This document shows, piece by piece, positions 33,950 through 46,864 of a stretch of 64,000 nucleotides of DNA. The stretch spans positions 58,840,638-58,904,637 of the forward strand of contig CM060177.1 of assembly GCA_030549775.1 (NCBI GenBank), given 5' to 3'. The first letter of the stretch is position 1, and each line of letters starts with the position of its first letter. Source of the stretch: Tamarix chinensis (taxonomy: Eukaryota; Streptophyta; Magnoliopsida; Caryophyllales; Tamaricaceae). The notes below the pieces were generated by a model that saw only the letters and a program-made list of their open reading frames with translations, searched no databases and was not told the DNA's origin. Made by a program: the position numbers and the translations under genes.

Positions 33950-35470
33950 ATGGTAAATTCATAAAAATGGTGAATAAAGGGGTTGAGTGGAAATTTTATA
34001 AGTGAAAAGGGTATTCCGGTAATTTTATAAGTAAAAGGGTAATTTGGTAATTTAAAAAGAAAGGGGTTAAATGATAATTTATAAGTAAAAGGATAAAATT
34101 GTAAGTTGTGAGAAAGAAGGGTATTATGGTAATTTTTGAGGTAAAAGAATAATATGGTAATTTTATGATTAAATGGCAAAATGATAATTTCATAAGTAAA
34201 GGGGGTATTATGGTAATTTTTGGGAGAAAAGGGTAAAGCGGTAATTTTGGAGTCAAAGGGCAATATAGTAATTTTATAAGTAAGTGGTAAGAATGGTAAT
34301 TTTGGACGTAGGGGTAAAATAGTAATTTTGGATGAAGGAGGGCATTATGGTAATTTTTCAAGTAAATGGGCGTTATGGTAAATTTGGAAGTAGAGGGGCA
34401 AGATAGTAATTTCATAAGTAAATGGTAACATGGTAATTTTATAAGTGAATGATGAAAGGGTAATTTTATAAGTAAGGGCTATTATGGTAATTTTGGGAGT
34501 AAATGGGCAATATGGTAATATTGGGAAAGAAGGGAAAAATGGAAATTTTGTAAGGAAAGATAAAAATGGTAATTTTGGGTATAAAAGGGTAAAATAGTAA
34601 TTTGTAAAGTAAAAGGAGTGTTATGGTAATTTTATAAGTAAAAGGATATTATGGTAATTTGGACGTAAGGGGTAAAATGGTAATTATGTAAATAAAAGGA
34701 TGTTTATGGCAAATTTGGAAGTAAGGGGTAAAAGGGTAATTTTGAAGTTAAAAGGACATTTATGGTAAACTTGGGAGTAAGGGATAACCTGGTAATAATG
34801 ATAATGACGAAGGATCAATCGGTAATTAAATTATGATTATAAAAGGGTAATTGGATAATTGTGATAATAGAGAAGGGTAATTTGGTAAATTAATCAATAA
34901 AAGGGCATTATGGTAATTTTAATAATGGAGAAGGGAAATATAATAATTATAAATATGGAGAAGGGTAAATTAATAATTATAAATATAGAGAAGGGTAAAA
35001 TGGTAATTATGACAATGGAAAGGGTAATTTGGTAATTTAATCAACTAAGGGGTAATTTGGTAATTATAATAATGGAGAAGGGCAATTTAGCAATTTAACC
35101 AACTAAAGGGGCAATTTGGTAATTAATCGACTAAAGGGTAAATTAGTAATTATTTAACCAGCTAAAGGGGTAAAATGGTGACTATGATAATGAAGGAGGG
35201 TAATTTGGTAATTTATCCAACTCAAGGGCAATTTAGTAATTATAACAAAGGAGAAGGGCAATTTGGTAATTTAACCAACCAAAAAGGGAAATATGTTAAG
35301 GTTAATAATTATGAAGGGTGAATGGTGATCTAAAAAGTGTAGGAGACAACTTGATAACCTAAATTGAATAAAGGGTAGTTTGGTAATTATACAACCAAAA
35401 GGGTAATATGGTAATCTATCAAGTAAGGAAAGGATGACTTAGCAGTTATATTAAGTAAGGGGTAAATGAG
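33950..35470 (+). repeat. GGTAATT-type minisatellite
   Basis: Irregular repeats on GGTAATTTTATAAGTAAAAGG and later GGTAATTATAATAATGGAGA units, in the same position as in the other subfamily A LTRs. Confidence 0.9.
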
Positions 35471-36129
35471 TAATTTGTACCTAACATATCGTTTTGATTG
35501 TGGACCATTATAATACAATTTTAATAATACCGATTAGCCAAGTAAGAGTATTTGATAATTAGTATGGCCTTAATGGTTTTCTTTGTGATATCCTGGATAA
35601 TCATCTGAATAAGAAACAATTAATGATATCAGAACGATTGAAAGTGAATAAGTATCGGATTATCGTGCTTTTCATGATCACTTCAATTAAGACACTATTA
35701 CTTAAAGTGAAAGACCTCGAGATCGGGAATGGTGACTCCTTAGGGGTCGCTACCCTAAGGATGTGGTTTAGTCCACGATTATTCTGGTATTTGCTGGTGT
35801 GCCTTTGTGTCCTAGCCAGGCCCTATATCTTACTCTTTCTAGCTCTACGGACCTAGTTAGGGGGTATGCATACTTATGGATTAAGTGTCCTTGTCTGTAG
35901 GGTACTGAGTAGCTTTATGCACCAGTACGACCAGGGTACCTTTGCGTCCTTAGGTTCGTGGTTGAAGGGTACTGAGTAGCTTATATGCACCGGTACGACC
36001 GGTGTACCTTTGTGTCCCGAGTTATTGATCTCCCGTCCGAGGCAAATAAATATGATTGATGTGCTGATTAAAGAAAGGAAAGATACTATTATTGAAAGTG
36101 GAATATTAATGAGCCGGGCCCAGATGATT

Positions 36130-36600
36130 ATGATATTGAGTACCGGTCCACCGGTTATAATAGTGGCTAGGAGCATGTGCCTTGGATGATGATTCTTTAT
36201 ATATCCCGGTCCACCGGTTATAATAGTGGCCAGGAGCGTTGTGCCCTGGATGATGATTCTTTATATATCCCGGTCCACCGGTTATAATAGTGGCTAGGAG
36301 CGTTGTGCCCTGGATGATGATTTTATATATATTTCGGTCCACCGGCTAAAATAGTGGGGGTCCCGAGCTCAATAAAATTAGTTATGTATGTGACTAAAGT
36401 TATGAAAAAAATACTAATCACTTATAGTGGAACACCATGTGAGTCAGGGCCAGTCCGGTCCACCGGCAAATAATAGTGGTCAGGTGCGTTCTGCCCTGTG
36501 TGTTTACCTTCCGGTCCACCGACAACAATAGTGGTCAGAGGTGTTCTGCCCTGTGTGTTTACTTCCGGTCCACCGGCTATAATAGTGGGATTATCGCACT
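36130..36600 (+). repeat. CCGGTCCACCGG array
   Basis: Three 67-bp units (GGTCCACCGGTTATAATAGT then GCTAGGAGCGTTGTGCCCTGG) between 36138 and 36345, followed by shorter units to 36600. Compared with 12820-13440 this is the opposite strand, consistent with the opposite orientation of the host LTR. Confidence 0.9.
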
Positions 36601-39121
36601 CACATGGATATAAAATATGATACTGGTTGAATGATGATGGAATCATGGCTTAAGGCCAAAAGTATCAATCGTGACTTATAAATTATTATGTATGTTATGG
36701 TTATGTATGCACCTCTCATTATTTATGTTTGTAGCTTGCATTATGTGCCGTATGCGGGCCTGTCTTTAAGTGTGGTATTAAAGGGTTACTCAGTACCATA
36801 AACTGAAGGGATTCCCTTTATGGGGCCCCTGCCTATTCAATGGGCAGTGCCCTTGCAGGTCTTTTCAGGTGCTACTCAAGTGGGCTACAGGAAAGAGAGT
36901 AAGGAGTTATCCGGTATCGTTAGGGTTTTCTCTTTCTCTTTAAATTCCTAGTTTTAATGTTATGTTGTTACTGTAACCACCATTGGTGGATTTTATTCCT
37001 GTAAACGATTTGATGCACTACTCTGATTTATGTGTGTTTGAATTTCTTCCAGAATGTATTTTACTTTTCTTAGCCTTAGCACTTGGTACTGGAGTGGTAT
37101 GAGTGAACCGGTCTGGTACTAAGTGTGGCGGTAATACTCCCAAAGTTCACATTTTATTTATTTTTGCTTCTGCTAATTTCCTTTTTAATTAACGAAATTT
37201 TTCAGTAGTGAATTTTGGGGGTGTTACATGTATATTATATTAACAAACATATAACAAGCATAATAACGTATTACAAACCCTAATGTACTAACATATGTTT
37301 ATCCATGCGTTTAAGTGGGGTTTAAAGATTACCTTAAATTCCTACAAAAGCAAACCTTACTGGCATCCACATTGAAGATTCAAGCTTTAGATAACAAAAT
37401 CAACATCTAAAAGTAGTGTCAAAACTTATCATATTAGAGATGAGAAACCAAAGCATAAAATTTTATAAAATTTAATTAATGAAATACTTAACTTAAAATA
37501 TTATTATACCTTAAAATCATTAACCAAATAAACTAAGAAATGTAGCAAATCATCCTGCTCATGCAGCATGAGCTGCATGCAAATAAATAAGGGAGAGGGT
37601 CTCGAAATGGTATAAAAAGGAGGAGGAAGTGATGTTTTTGGGTTAGGGTTTCGGGGCTAGGAAAGAGGGTAGATGGGGGAGGATTTAGGGCAAATGAAGG
37701 GTGTAGGGGTGAAGAGGGGGTGTAGGTGGTGGTCAGGGATGGGTTGTTGGTGGCTAAGGGCAGCGGAGGTGGTAGCTACGAGGCAGTGAAGGGGGTTGTT
37801 GAGGTGGGCGTGGCTGAGAAGGAAGGAAAAGGGAGGGGGAAATAAGGGGCTGCAAGGGTTGGTTTCAGCCAAAGGAAGTGTGGGGGTGATAGAGGAGATT
37901 GTAGGGAGTGGTTTGGTGGCCTAGGTGGTGGTAGAGGCGGCGGGACGATGGCAGACAGAGGGGTTGTATGGAGGTTACCGAGAAGGGAGAAAAATAAGAG
38001 GAAGAAGAAAAGGGAAAATAAGGGAGCTATAGGGGGCTCAAGGTGGTGTTGTGCTGGTTCAGGGCTGAGGTAGAGGGCGACAGGGAGCGGTGTAGGGGGA
38101 TTGGTGCAGCGGTGGTGCATAATAGAGAGTAGATGGAAGGAGAAGAAAATGAGAGAAAGAAGTTGGAGGAGACAAGGAGCTCGATGTTATGGGGAAGAAT
38201 GAGGTAGTGGGGAAGAAGAAAAAGGAGAGGGAGTAGAGTGGGTAGGTGGCCGGTTGGTGGTAGGTCGTAGGTTGGTAGGCAGTTGTTGGATGGCAAGGAG
38301 AGGGGAGGGAAGAATAGGGAAAGAAGGGCCATGTGGGTTGGGGGTGCAGAGTTGGTTGGGTCCAAAATAGGGAAGATAAAGATGGGAGATAGAGAGAGGG
38401 AGAGAGAGAGAGGGTTACAGTGGTGGAAGTTGTAGGGCATCTCGGTGTCAGGCATTGTGTTGAGGGTAGGTCAGGGCTGGATGACAAAGATAGGAAGGAG
38501 AAGAAGGGGGAAGGAGAAGGGGACAGGTTGGGCATGGGGGAAAAAAGAACTAGGCCGGCTCGGGTAGGGAAGAAGAGGAAAGAGAGAAGAGGCTAATCTG
38601 GGCCGACACATGTGGGGGAGGGAGAGGAAGGAGGGGAGGGGAAGAAATGGGTATGTGGCCCAACGTGTAGGGAGGGGAAGAGGTCGGCCTGGTGCGGGCG
38701 GCCCAAAGGGAGAAGAAAAAAAAAGGAAAAGAAAGAAAGGAGAAAAAGGAGGAAAAAGGAGAGAGAAAGAAAAACGGAAAAAAGGAAAAGGGAAAATAAA
38801 GAAATTATAATAATTTAATTTATAAAATAATAGAGTGTAATATTTTTGGGTAATAAATTTATTTAATAATTTCATTTAATATAATTAAATATATGGGTTT
38901 AAAAAGATAATTTTAGTAAAATATTGGTTTGAAAGATTATTTAAATAAAATGAGTATGATAAAATAATAAAATATTTATTTTAATTTATTAAATATTCCT
39001 ACACAATTTTATATACCCAAAAATCCATAAAATAATTAAATTAAATAATTTTAAAAGTTAATTTTCCCTAAATAAAAGCTATTTATTAAATTATAGGTTC
39101 TTGAAATTTTGGGGGATTACA

Positions 39122-39332
39122 CTTTGTTCACTATTTATATAAGCTTTATTTATTTTATTTTTTCCTTTATTTTGATGTTTTTATATTATTATTATTATTA
39201 TTATTGTTATTGTTGTTGTTGTTGTTATTGTTATTACTAATTTGTTTTATTATTATTATTATTATTGAAGGCCAAAGCCCTATTATATTTTTATTTCAAT
39301 TATATTATTATTACTTTTGTTGTTGTTGTTTC

Positions 39333-39409
<77 letters not shown>

Positions 39410-39529
39410 GATGATGATGATTATTATTATTATTAGTAGTATTATGTTAGAAAGGGCTGAGACCATATTATGTCTATTTTGAATTTTAGTAGTAGTATTA
39501 TTAATATCATGTCTTATTATTATTATTAC

Positions 39530-39572
<43 letters not shown>

Positions 39573-39689
39573 TTTATTATTTATTCAATGTAGGGTCAAA
39601 ACCCTACTTTATTTTGTCTTCGATTATTATCATTACTATTATTACCGTTATGATTATTATTATTTTGCAATATTATAATGGTTTTTATC

Positions 39690-39722
<33 letters not shown>

Positions 39723-41390
39723 TATTATTATTTTCATATTGTTGTTATTATTATTATTATTATTATTATTTTGGTGAAGGGTCAAAGCCCTTATTCCACC
39801 ATTTATTTCAAACCATATTATTATTATTATTAGTATTTATTATTATTATTATTATTATTATGGTAAAGTCTTCAAACCTTATATTATCAACTTTTACAGT
39901 ATTACTATTATTTCTTATATCATTAGCAAAATTAGTAATTAGTTAATGTCATTATTATTAATATGTTATTATTTTATCAAAAACCCAGTCTTAGAATAAA
40001 TTAGTACATAATAGTATTTTTGGTAGGAGGGAACCTAATCTTTAGTTTTTTCTTTTTATAGGTGAGACCAATCACATCCTTAAGGAGGCGTAAGAGCGTG
40101 GCCTAAAACCGGTGTCATTTTAGGTAAGGGTGTAGCTAAGGCCACTTGTATGTAATGTGTTTTACATGCCTTGTATGTCATATGCCATGAAATATGATGT
40201 ATTTTATGTGTATTGTGATAACTAATATATGTGGAGTATGACTTGGAGTTGAGGTATTTTCATGTGATATTTTATGGCATGTGTATAATATGTATAAGTT
40301 GTGTTTTTGATGTGGAATAATGTGGCCCATAAGATATGCATGCTAGGTTAAGTAATATGATGATATGGTATAAAATGAGGTGGAGTTGACCTAAGTGTTG
40401 CATGACCATGAGTGAGGAACCTAGGGTTGCATGGAGGAATCTAGGGTTTGCATGGGAGAATTTTGGGTTTCGTAAATTTTAGGGTTTGCATGAAAAAGTT
40501 CTAAGGGTTGCATAGGATGTGTAAAGTATGCATGGGGGTGAAGTTTATGTATGAAAAGTTGACCTGGGATGTAAGGAAGGTAATGGAAGAGTTATTTGGG
40601 TGTTTGGAGGCTTTGGGCGAACAATAGTTTGTAGGACAATATAAGGGTACATAAGAGGCTGAGCTAGGGTTTGGGGGAAAACCCTAATTTGAGGAGGTAG
40701 TAAAAGGGGAGAAATAAGTGAGGTTGAGTGGAGTATGAGAGGATGATGAAAATGATCAAGTAAGGATGAGCATGATTAGCATGGAAAAATAATAAGTGGA
40801 ATGTGAGAAATGGAAGGGTGACATGTGGACACGAGGAAGATAGGGTTTGTTATGGCTAGTTAGGGTTTGGTATGGCTGCCTAGGGTTTTGTGACCACATG
40901 TATGCTTGAGGAGTAAGGCGAATGATGAGAGTTGAATCTAAAGGGTGTGATGTGTAGAGTGTTAAAATGATTTATAGGATGAAAGTTGACTTATAGAATG
41001 CCTATGACTCACTTAACTAGGATTTTTTGAAAAGGTTTTAATATGCCTCATAATTCCCCCTTATTTTGTCAAGATGCTCATGGCTTCTATGAATCAAATG
41101 AATTACACCATCAATGTCAATGATGAGAATCTCCCTTCCTTTAAGACTCATGGCCATAATAGTGGAGTTCTCGTACTCACGCAGAATTAATATAAGAAAT
41201 GTGTTGGAAAAAAATATTAGTCTAAGTTTGGCCTGATGACATGAACCTGATTTGTGCTTTGTATGTCTTACTTGTTTGTTTCTTGATGGCCTTACACATA
41301 TGGTTACGTTACTCAGTACATAGCATACTGATCACCGATTTTATGGGTGCTACTCATTCCCATGAGCAGAGGGCCCTTGTAAATTTGTGC
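39122..41390 (+). other. Distal part of the chromovirus 5' LTR
   Basis: After the insertion the LTR resumes with ATT microsatellites, then TTTATAGGTGAGACCAATCA ... GGAGGCGTAAGAGCGTGGCC (40060-40110), which matches 54220-54260 and 58430-58460. GGGTTTGCATGG-type repeats follow (40390-40560). The stretch 41150-41390 matches 60420-60665 of the solo LTR. No gene is seen. Confidence 0.7.
39184..39960. repeat. (ATT)n microsatellite cluster
   Basis: Long ATT runs, the main ones at 39331-39408 and 39532-39570, with shorter ones to 39960. Homopolymeric leucine, tyrosine or isoleucine frames in it are artefacts. Confidence 0.95.
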
Positions 41391-42423
41391 TCAATGCATG
41401 GTGTCGTTTTAGGTAAGGATGTAGTTAAGGCATAATATGTGTATTGTGTGATTTGTATGTTATGTGTGATGATATGTTTGTGTACCTTATGTGATTATAA
41501 ATATGTACTTGTAGTGCAGTGTGGAGCTAAGGTAAGTGTTTGTGTTCTTTTTATGGCATGTGTAAAATGATAATGTATCTTGTGCTTTGTGGTACTTATG
41601 TGATATGGCTCGTTAAGACATACATGCTAGGAAGCTTTAAAAAATATATGGTGTGGGGATGAAAAGATGAAAGGGGAAAAGAATGTGAGTTGAATAGAGG
41701 GAAGAAAGAATAACTTAAGTATATCATGACTTATGGGTGGACAAATAAAAGGATAATATGAATAAAATCAGAGAGTGAAATGAATCTTCCATAGGGAGTC
41801 TAGGGTTTTCATGTGATGGATGGTATTTACATAGGAATGATCCTTATATGTAAATATTTAACTTGAGGGTTAAGTAAGGTAAGGGAAGAGTTGTTGGGGT
41901 GATTGGAGTCCATAGGTGGAAAATAGTACATAGGTTGGTATAAAGGTACATAGGGGACTTAGCTAGAGTTTGGGAGGAAACCCCTAAGTAGAGGAAATTA
42001 TGGAAAGGATTGGAGTATGGGGTGAGAGTGGAAGGATGTCACATGGAGGGTGAATATGTGTAATGTGGAAGAGATAATGGTAAGTGAGAGTGAAGGAGGG
42101 ACAACATATAAGGAAAGAAAAGTGATAGGCTTTAAGATGGCTAACTAGGGCTTTGTGGCCACATGTGCACAATGGTAACCTTTTTCGGTTGTATTGACTT
42201 CTAATCACGCACTCTAATTTTCTCTTTATGCATATTTCCAAGTTCTACGGTTTGCCGTCTTAAGTGTTTTTAATGTTTTGTGAAATTATTCTTAGCCTTG
42301 TGGTTGGTGTGACACTAGTTGAGGGCCAGGCTTGTGCTAATCACGGTGGTAACAACCCATATTCCTATGTATGTTCTAATTAAATAAAAGTTTTCAACTA
42401 GGATTTTTGGGGGTATTACAAGT

Positions 42424-42435
42424 TGGTATCAGAGC
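42424..42435 (+). other. Primer binding site of the chromovirus
   Basis: TGGTATCAGAGC, complementary to initiator tRNA-Met, four bases after the LTR end GGGGGTATTACA. It marks the start of the internal region. Confidence 0.93.
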
Positions 42436-43911
42436 GTTGGTTCTAATAACCACGACGTATTTTCAAAGAAAGTTTTTATTAACAAAGTTTTTCCGAATGT
42501 CTAAGCCTTTTCGAACCCTAAAAAGGTCTTTTCATTTTAATAACTCTAAGTCTGGACCATAGTGAGGAACAAAAGGGTAGACTAGGGATTTTTGAGGAAA
42601 GGGAAATAGTATGTAATAAATTGCATTAAACCTATAGGTTCACTTCTAATGCCCCTTTTCTCTTACAACTACATTCCATGATGAACGGCTAAGAAGTCTA
42701 GAGGAGGCTTTCAAGGCCTTTATGGAGTTTGTGCAACACTAGCCTCTAGTGCAGACCCTGTACCCTCACCACTCCGAGGGCATTGGTGAGGACTGGCTCC
42801 GGAGGGTTACTGGGCATCATCCTTTGATGTACTCCGGTGAGGAGGACCCGATGGTCCACAAAGGGTGGATCAGGGACATAGATCAAACCTTTGAAGCAGT
42901 GGACTGCCCTCCGGCTCGGCAGGCCAACATAGCAGCTTTCTTCTTGAGAGGCATAGCAGATGCCTGGTGGGTGGAGTATCGTGCTTGAGACAGTCCTTCG
43001 ATGACTTGGGAGGCATTTAAGGCTACCTTGAACTCTAGATTCTACCTTAAGAGCCTGATGAGGGACAAGCTCTGAGAGTTCATGCATCTCACCTAGGGTA
43101 ACATGATGGTTCGCTAGTACCATGTTGTCTTCACATAGCTACTCTGATTTACCCCAAGGATCACCACTAGTGAGTTCATGGTGGTGTTTTAGTTCGAGCA
43201 GGGGGTTAAACTTCATCATCCATCGAATGATGGAGTAGTAGCTGTAACACCCCCAAAATTCACTACTGAAAAATTTCGTTTTATTAAAAGATAATAGCGG
43301 AAGCAGATAAATAAAATGTGAACTTTGGGAGTATTACCGCCACACTTAGTACCAGACCGGTTTACTCATACCGTTCCAGTACCAAGTGCTAAGGCTAAGA
43401 AAATGAAATACAATTCGAAAGACATTCAACATGCATAAATCAGAGTAAATTGCAAGCTTCAACATATTTAAATCAAAGTAGCGCATCGAATCGTTCACAA
43501 GAATAAAATCCACCAACGGTGGTTACTTTAACAACGTTAATATTAAAACCAAGAATTTAAATGAGAAAGAGAAAAAGCTAACGGTACCGGAAAATTCCTT
43601 ACTCTCCTTCCCGTAACCCACTTGAGTAGCACCTGAAAATACCTGCAAGGGCACTGCCCATTGAATAGGCAGGGGCCCCATAAAGGGAATCCCTTCAGTA
43701 CTACGGTACTGAGTAACCCTTTAATACCACACTTAAAGATAGGCCCGCATACGACACATAATGCAAGCCACACACATATAAATGATGAGAGATGCATACA
43801 TAACAATGAAAAACATAATACTTTATAAGACAAGATCGATACTTTGGGCCTTAAGCCATTATTCTGTCATTAATCCATCAATATCATATTTTATATCCAT
43901 GTGAGTACGAG

Positions 43912-44370
43912 AACCCCACTATTATAGCCGGTGGACCGGAAAGTATATACTCAGGGCAGAACGCCTCTGACCACTATTATTGCCGGTGGACCGGAAGATA
44001 AACACACAGGGCAGAACGCACCTGACCACTATTATTTGCCGGTGGACCGGTCTGGCCCCGACTCACATGGTGTTCCACTATAGGTGATTAGTATTTTTCC
44101 ATAATCTTATTCACATACATAACTGATTTTATTGAGCTTGGGACCCCCACTATTATTGCCGGTGGACCGGAATATATATGTAATCATCATCCAGGGCACA
44201 ACGCTCCTGGCCACTATTATAACCGGTGGACCAGGATATATATATAACTCATCATCCAGGGCACAACGCTCCTGACCACTATTATATCCGGTGGACCGGT
44301 ACTCATAATCACACACCAGGGCAACACGCTCCTGGACCACTATTATAACTGGTGGACCGGTACGCAATAT
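43912..44370 (-). repeat. CCGGTGGACCGG array
   Basis: About seven units with CCACTATTAT plus GCCGGTGGACCGG and linkers containing CAGGGCAGAACGC or CAGGGCACAACGC. Confidence 0.9.
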
Positions 44371-45009
44371 CGTAAATCATATGGGCCCGACTCATTAATA
44401 TTCCACTTTCAATTATCATATCTTTCCTTTCTTTAATCAGCACATCAATCATATTTATTTGCCTCGATTGGGAGATCGATGACCCGGAACACAAAGGTAC
44501 ACCGGTCGTACCGGTGCATATCAGCTACTCAGTACCCTTTAACCATGAACCCAAGGACGCAAAGGTACCCTGGTCGTACTGGTGCATAAAGCTAACTCAG
44601 TACCCTACCGACAAGGACACCTAATCCATAAGTATGCATACCTCCTAACTAGGTCAGTAGAGCTAGGAAGAGTAAGATATAGGGCCTGGCTGGGGCACAA
44701 AGGCACACCAGCAAATACCAGAATAATCGTGGACTAAACCACGTCCTTAGGGTAGCGACCCCTAAGGAGTCACCATTCCCGATCTCGAGGTCTTTCACTT
44801 TAAGTAATAGTGTCTTAATTAAGGTGATCACAGAAAGCACGATGATCCGATACTTATTCACTTTCAATCGTTTCGGTATCATTAATCGTTTCTTATTCAG
44901 AGGATTATCCAGGATGTCACAGAGAAACCATCAAGGCCATACTAATCATTAGATACTCTTACTTAGCTAATCAACATTATTTAATCATGTTAATGTTCCA
45001 CAATCTCTG

Positions 45010-46200
45010 GGACCTATTAGGTACAAATTACTCATTTGCCCTTTTCTTATATAATTGTTAAGTATCCGTTCCTTACTTGATAAATTAACATATTACCCTT
45101 AAGGTTGCATAATTACCAAATTACCCTTTATCCGATTTAGATTACCAAATTATCTCATACACTTTTTAGATCATCATTCACCCCTCATAATTACTATACT
45201 CATCATATTTCCCTTTTGGTTGGTTATATTACCAAATCGCCTTTCTCCTTTGTTATAATTACTAAATTGCCCTTGAGTTGGATAAATTACTAAATTACCC
45301 TCCTTCATTGTCATGATTACTATTTTGCCCCCTTTAGTTGGTTAAACAATTATCACTTTACCCTTTTATCGGCTAAATTACCAAATTGCCCTTTTAGTTG
45401 AACAAATTACCAAATTGCCCTTCTCCTTTATCATAATTACCATTTTACCCCTCTCAATTATTTTAATTGCCATTTACCCTTTTTAATTATCACAAATCCC
45501 AAATTACTCTTCTTCATAATTACCAATATTAATTTACCCTTTTTCATAATCAAAATTACTATATTACCCTTCTCCATTATTAAAATTACCATAATGCCCT
45601 TTAATTGGTTAATTTACCAAATTACCCTTCTATAGTATCATACTTATCCAATTGCCCTTCTACAATCATAATTTAATTGCTAAATTATCTTTTGTCGTTA
45701 TCATAATTACCAAGTTACCCCTTACTCCCAAGTTTACCATAATATCCTTTCATTTACAAAATTACCATTTTACCCCTTACATCCAATTTTACCATAATAT
45801 CCTTTTATTTATGAAAATTACCACCATACATCTTTTACTTTACAAATTACTATTTTACCCTTTTACATCCAAGATTACCATCTTTATCTTTCCTTACATA
45901 ATTACCATTTTGCCCTTCTTTTCCAATTTACCATATTACCCCTTTACTTATAAAATTACAATTTCGCCCCTTTACCTCCAAAATTACCATAATGCCCTTT
46001 TTACTTGAATAATTTCCATAATGCCCTCCTTCATCCAAAATTACTATTTTACCCTTACTTCCAAAATTACCATTTTACCCTTCTTTCTCGCAACTTACAA
46101 TTTTATCCTTTACTTGTAAATTATCATTTAACCATTTAATCATACAATTTCCATATTGTTCTTTTATCTCAAAAATTACCGAAATACCCTTTCCACTTAT
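45010..46200 (-). repeat. GGTAATT-type minisatellite
   Basis: Irregular units on the reverse strand (plus strand ATTACCAAATTACCCTT), equivalent to 29900-31370. Confidence 0.9.
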
Positions 46201-46840
46201 AAAATTTCCACTCAACCCCTTTATTCACCATTTTTATGAATTTACTAACACTACATAAAATAATGATATTAATACTTCATTCTTATCATCTAAGTCCACC
46301 AACTTATCATTTTTCAACATAATACTCATTAGCAACTACACACATTGATTTATTTATCTCATAAGCATAATTACTAAAATACCCTTAAACAATAACATCA
46401 TTCATGCATTAACAACGTGGTACATCATAAACAAGTGTTTAACATTTCTATCCATATTCCAACTCCTTCCTTAATTAACATACCTACATATGGCATAAAA
46501 GTTATCATGATATTTCTTTTTAACAAGCAATATAAGAAACCATAAACATATCATGCTAAGCATACCAAACCTGCATAAAATCATACTAAACCCTAAATGT
46601 GCTAGCATGCATTTTTCCATATATTTAAGGGAGGATTAACGGTTACCTTAATCCCGCAAAATATCAATCTTACCAAGCTTATTTAGCAACTCAACACCTA
46701 AAAATAATATCCATCATGTTTATGTTAGAAATAAGAACCAAAGCATAAAACTTTATAAATTTTAATTAATAAAACACTTAACATAAAATACCATTTTACC
46801 TTAAAAATTATCCAAACAATTTTTTTAAAACCAAGGGGAG

Positions 46841-46864
46841 CTCACGCTGCATGGGCAGCGTGAG
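46841..46864 (-). other. Conserved perfect hairpin in the subfamily A LTR
   Basis: CTCACGCTG, loop CATGGG, CAGCGTGAG. The stem is identical to 33302-33325 although the loop differs, and it is close to the start of the pyrimidine-rich block. Confidence 0.75.

Larger units (their letters stand above)
31752..37228 (+). mobile_element. Giant solo LTR, subfamily A
   Basis: 5477 bp, TGTAATCCCCCAAAAATTTTG to AATTTTGGGGGTGTTACA, with a perfect 5-bp duplication TGTAT (31747-31751 and 37229-37233). Blocks in order: AT-rich edge, pyrimidine-rich block (32060-33300), hairpin 33302-33325, GGTAATT minisatellite (33950-35470), a GTACC/GGTACC region (35870-36020), CCGG array (36130-36600), distal unique part. 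No gag-pol. It sits in reverse orientation inside unit 26809-39121. Confidence 0.88.
26809..39121 (-). mobile_element. Giant solo LTR, subfamily A, with three internal insertions
   Basis: It starts TGTAACACCCCAAAAATTTA and ends TTGAAATTTTGGGGGATTACA. The flanks CTTTT (26804-26808) and CTTTG (39122-39126) differ by one base, so the duplication is likely but not perfect. Removing the Cassandra LTR (27781-28084), the TRIM (28416-29404) and the unit 31752-37228 leaves about 5.53 kb, the family size. Blocks in plus order: CCGG array, GTACC-type region, GGTAATT minisatellite (29900-31370), and the pyrimidine-rich block (37650-38800, purine-rich on plus). Confidence 0.8.
18026..42420 (+). repeat. 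5' LTR of the chromovirus, subfamily B, split by two insertions
   Basis: It starts TGAAATACTCCAAAACATAA and ends GATTTTTGGGGGTATTACA at 42420, directly before the primer site. Removing insertions 19065-26370 and 26809-39121 with their duplications leaves about 4.77 kb, near the size of intact family units. Blocks: AT-rich edge, pyrimidine-rich block (18300-18560), TATA at 18863-18872, ATT microsatellites (39184-39960), a distal segment to about 41390, and then a second proximal-like segment (41391-42177) matching 54270-55040. That order indicates a rearranged or chimeric LTR. Confidence 0.6.

Noticed and set aside
35623..35856. 77-residue frame recurring at 35623, 44649 and 62708
   Set aside because: It recurs because the same LTR segment recurs (GATCGGGAATGGTGACTCCT region). 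It is open in those three copies but differs at many residues without a clear bias to silent changes, and has no known domain; conservation of the DNA explains it.
39204..39482. Poly-leucine, poly-tyrosine and poly-isoleucine frames
   Set aside because: They are translations of (ATT)n microsatellites, as are 57224-57415 and 57446-57718.
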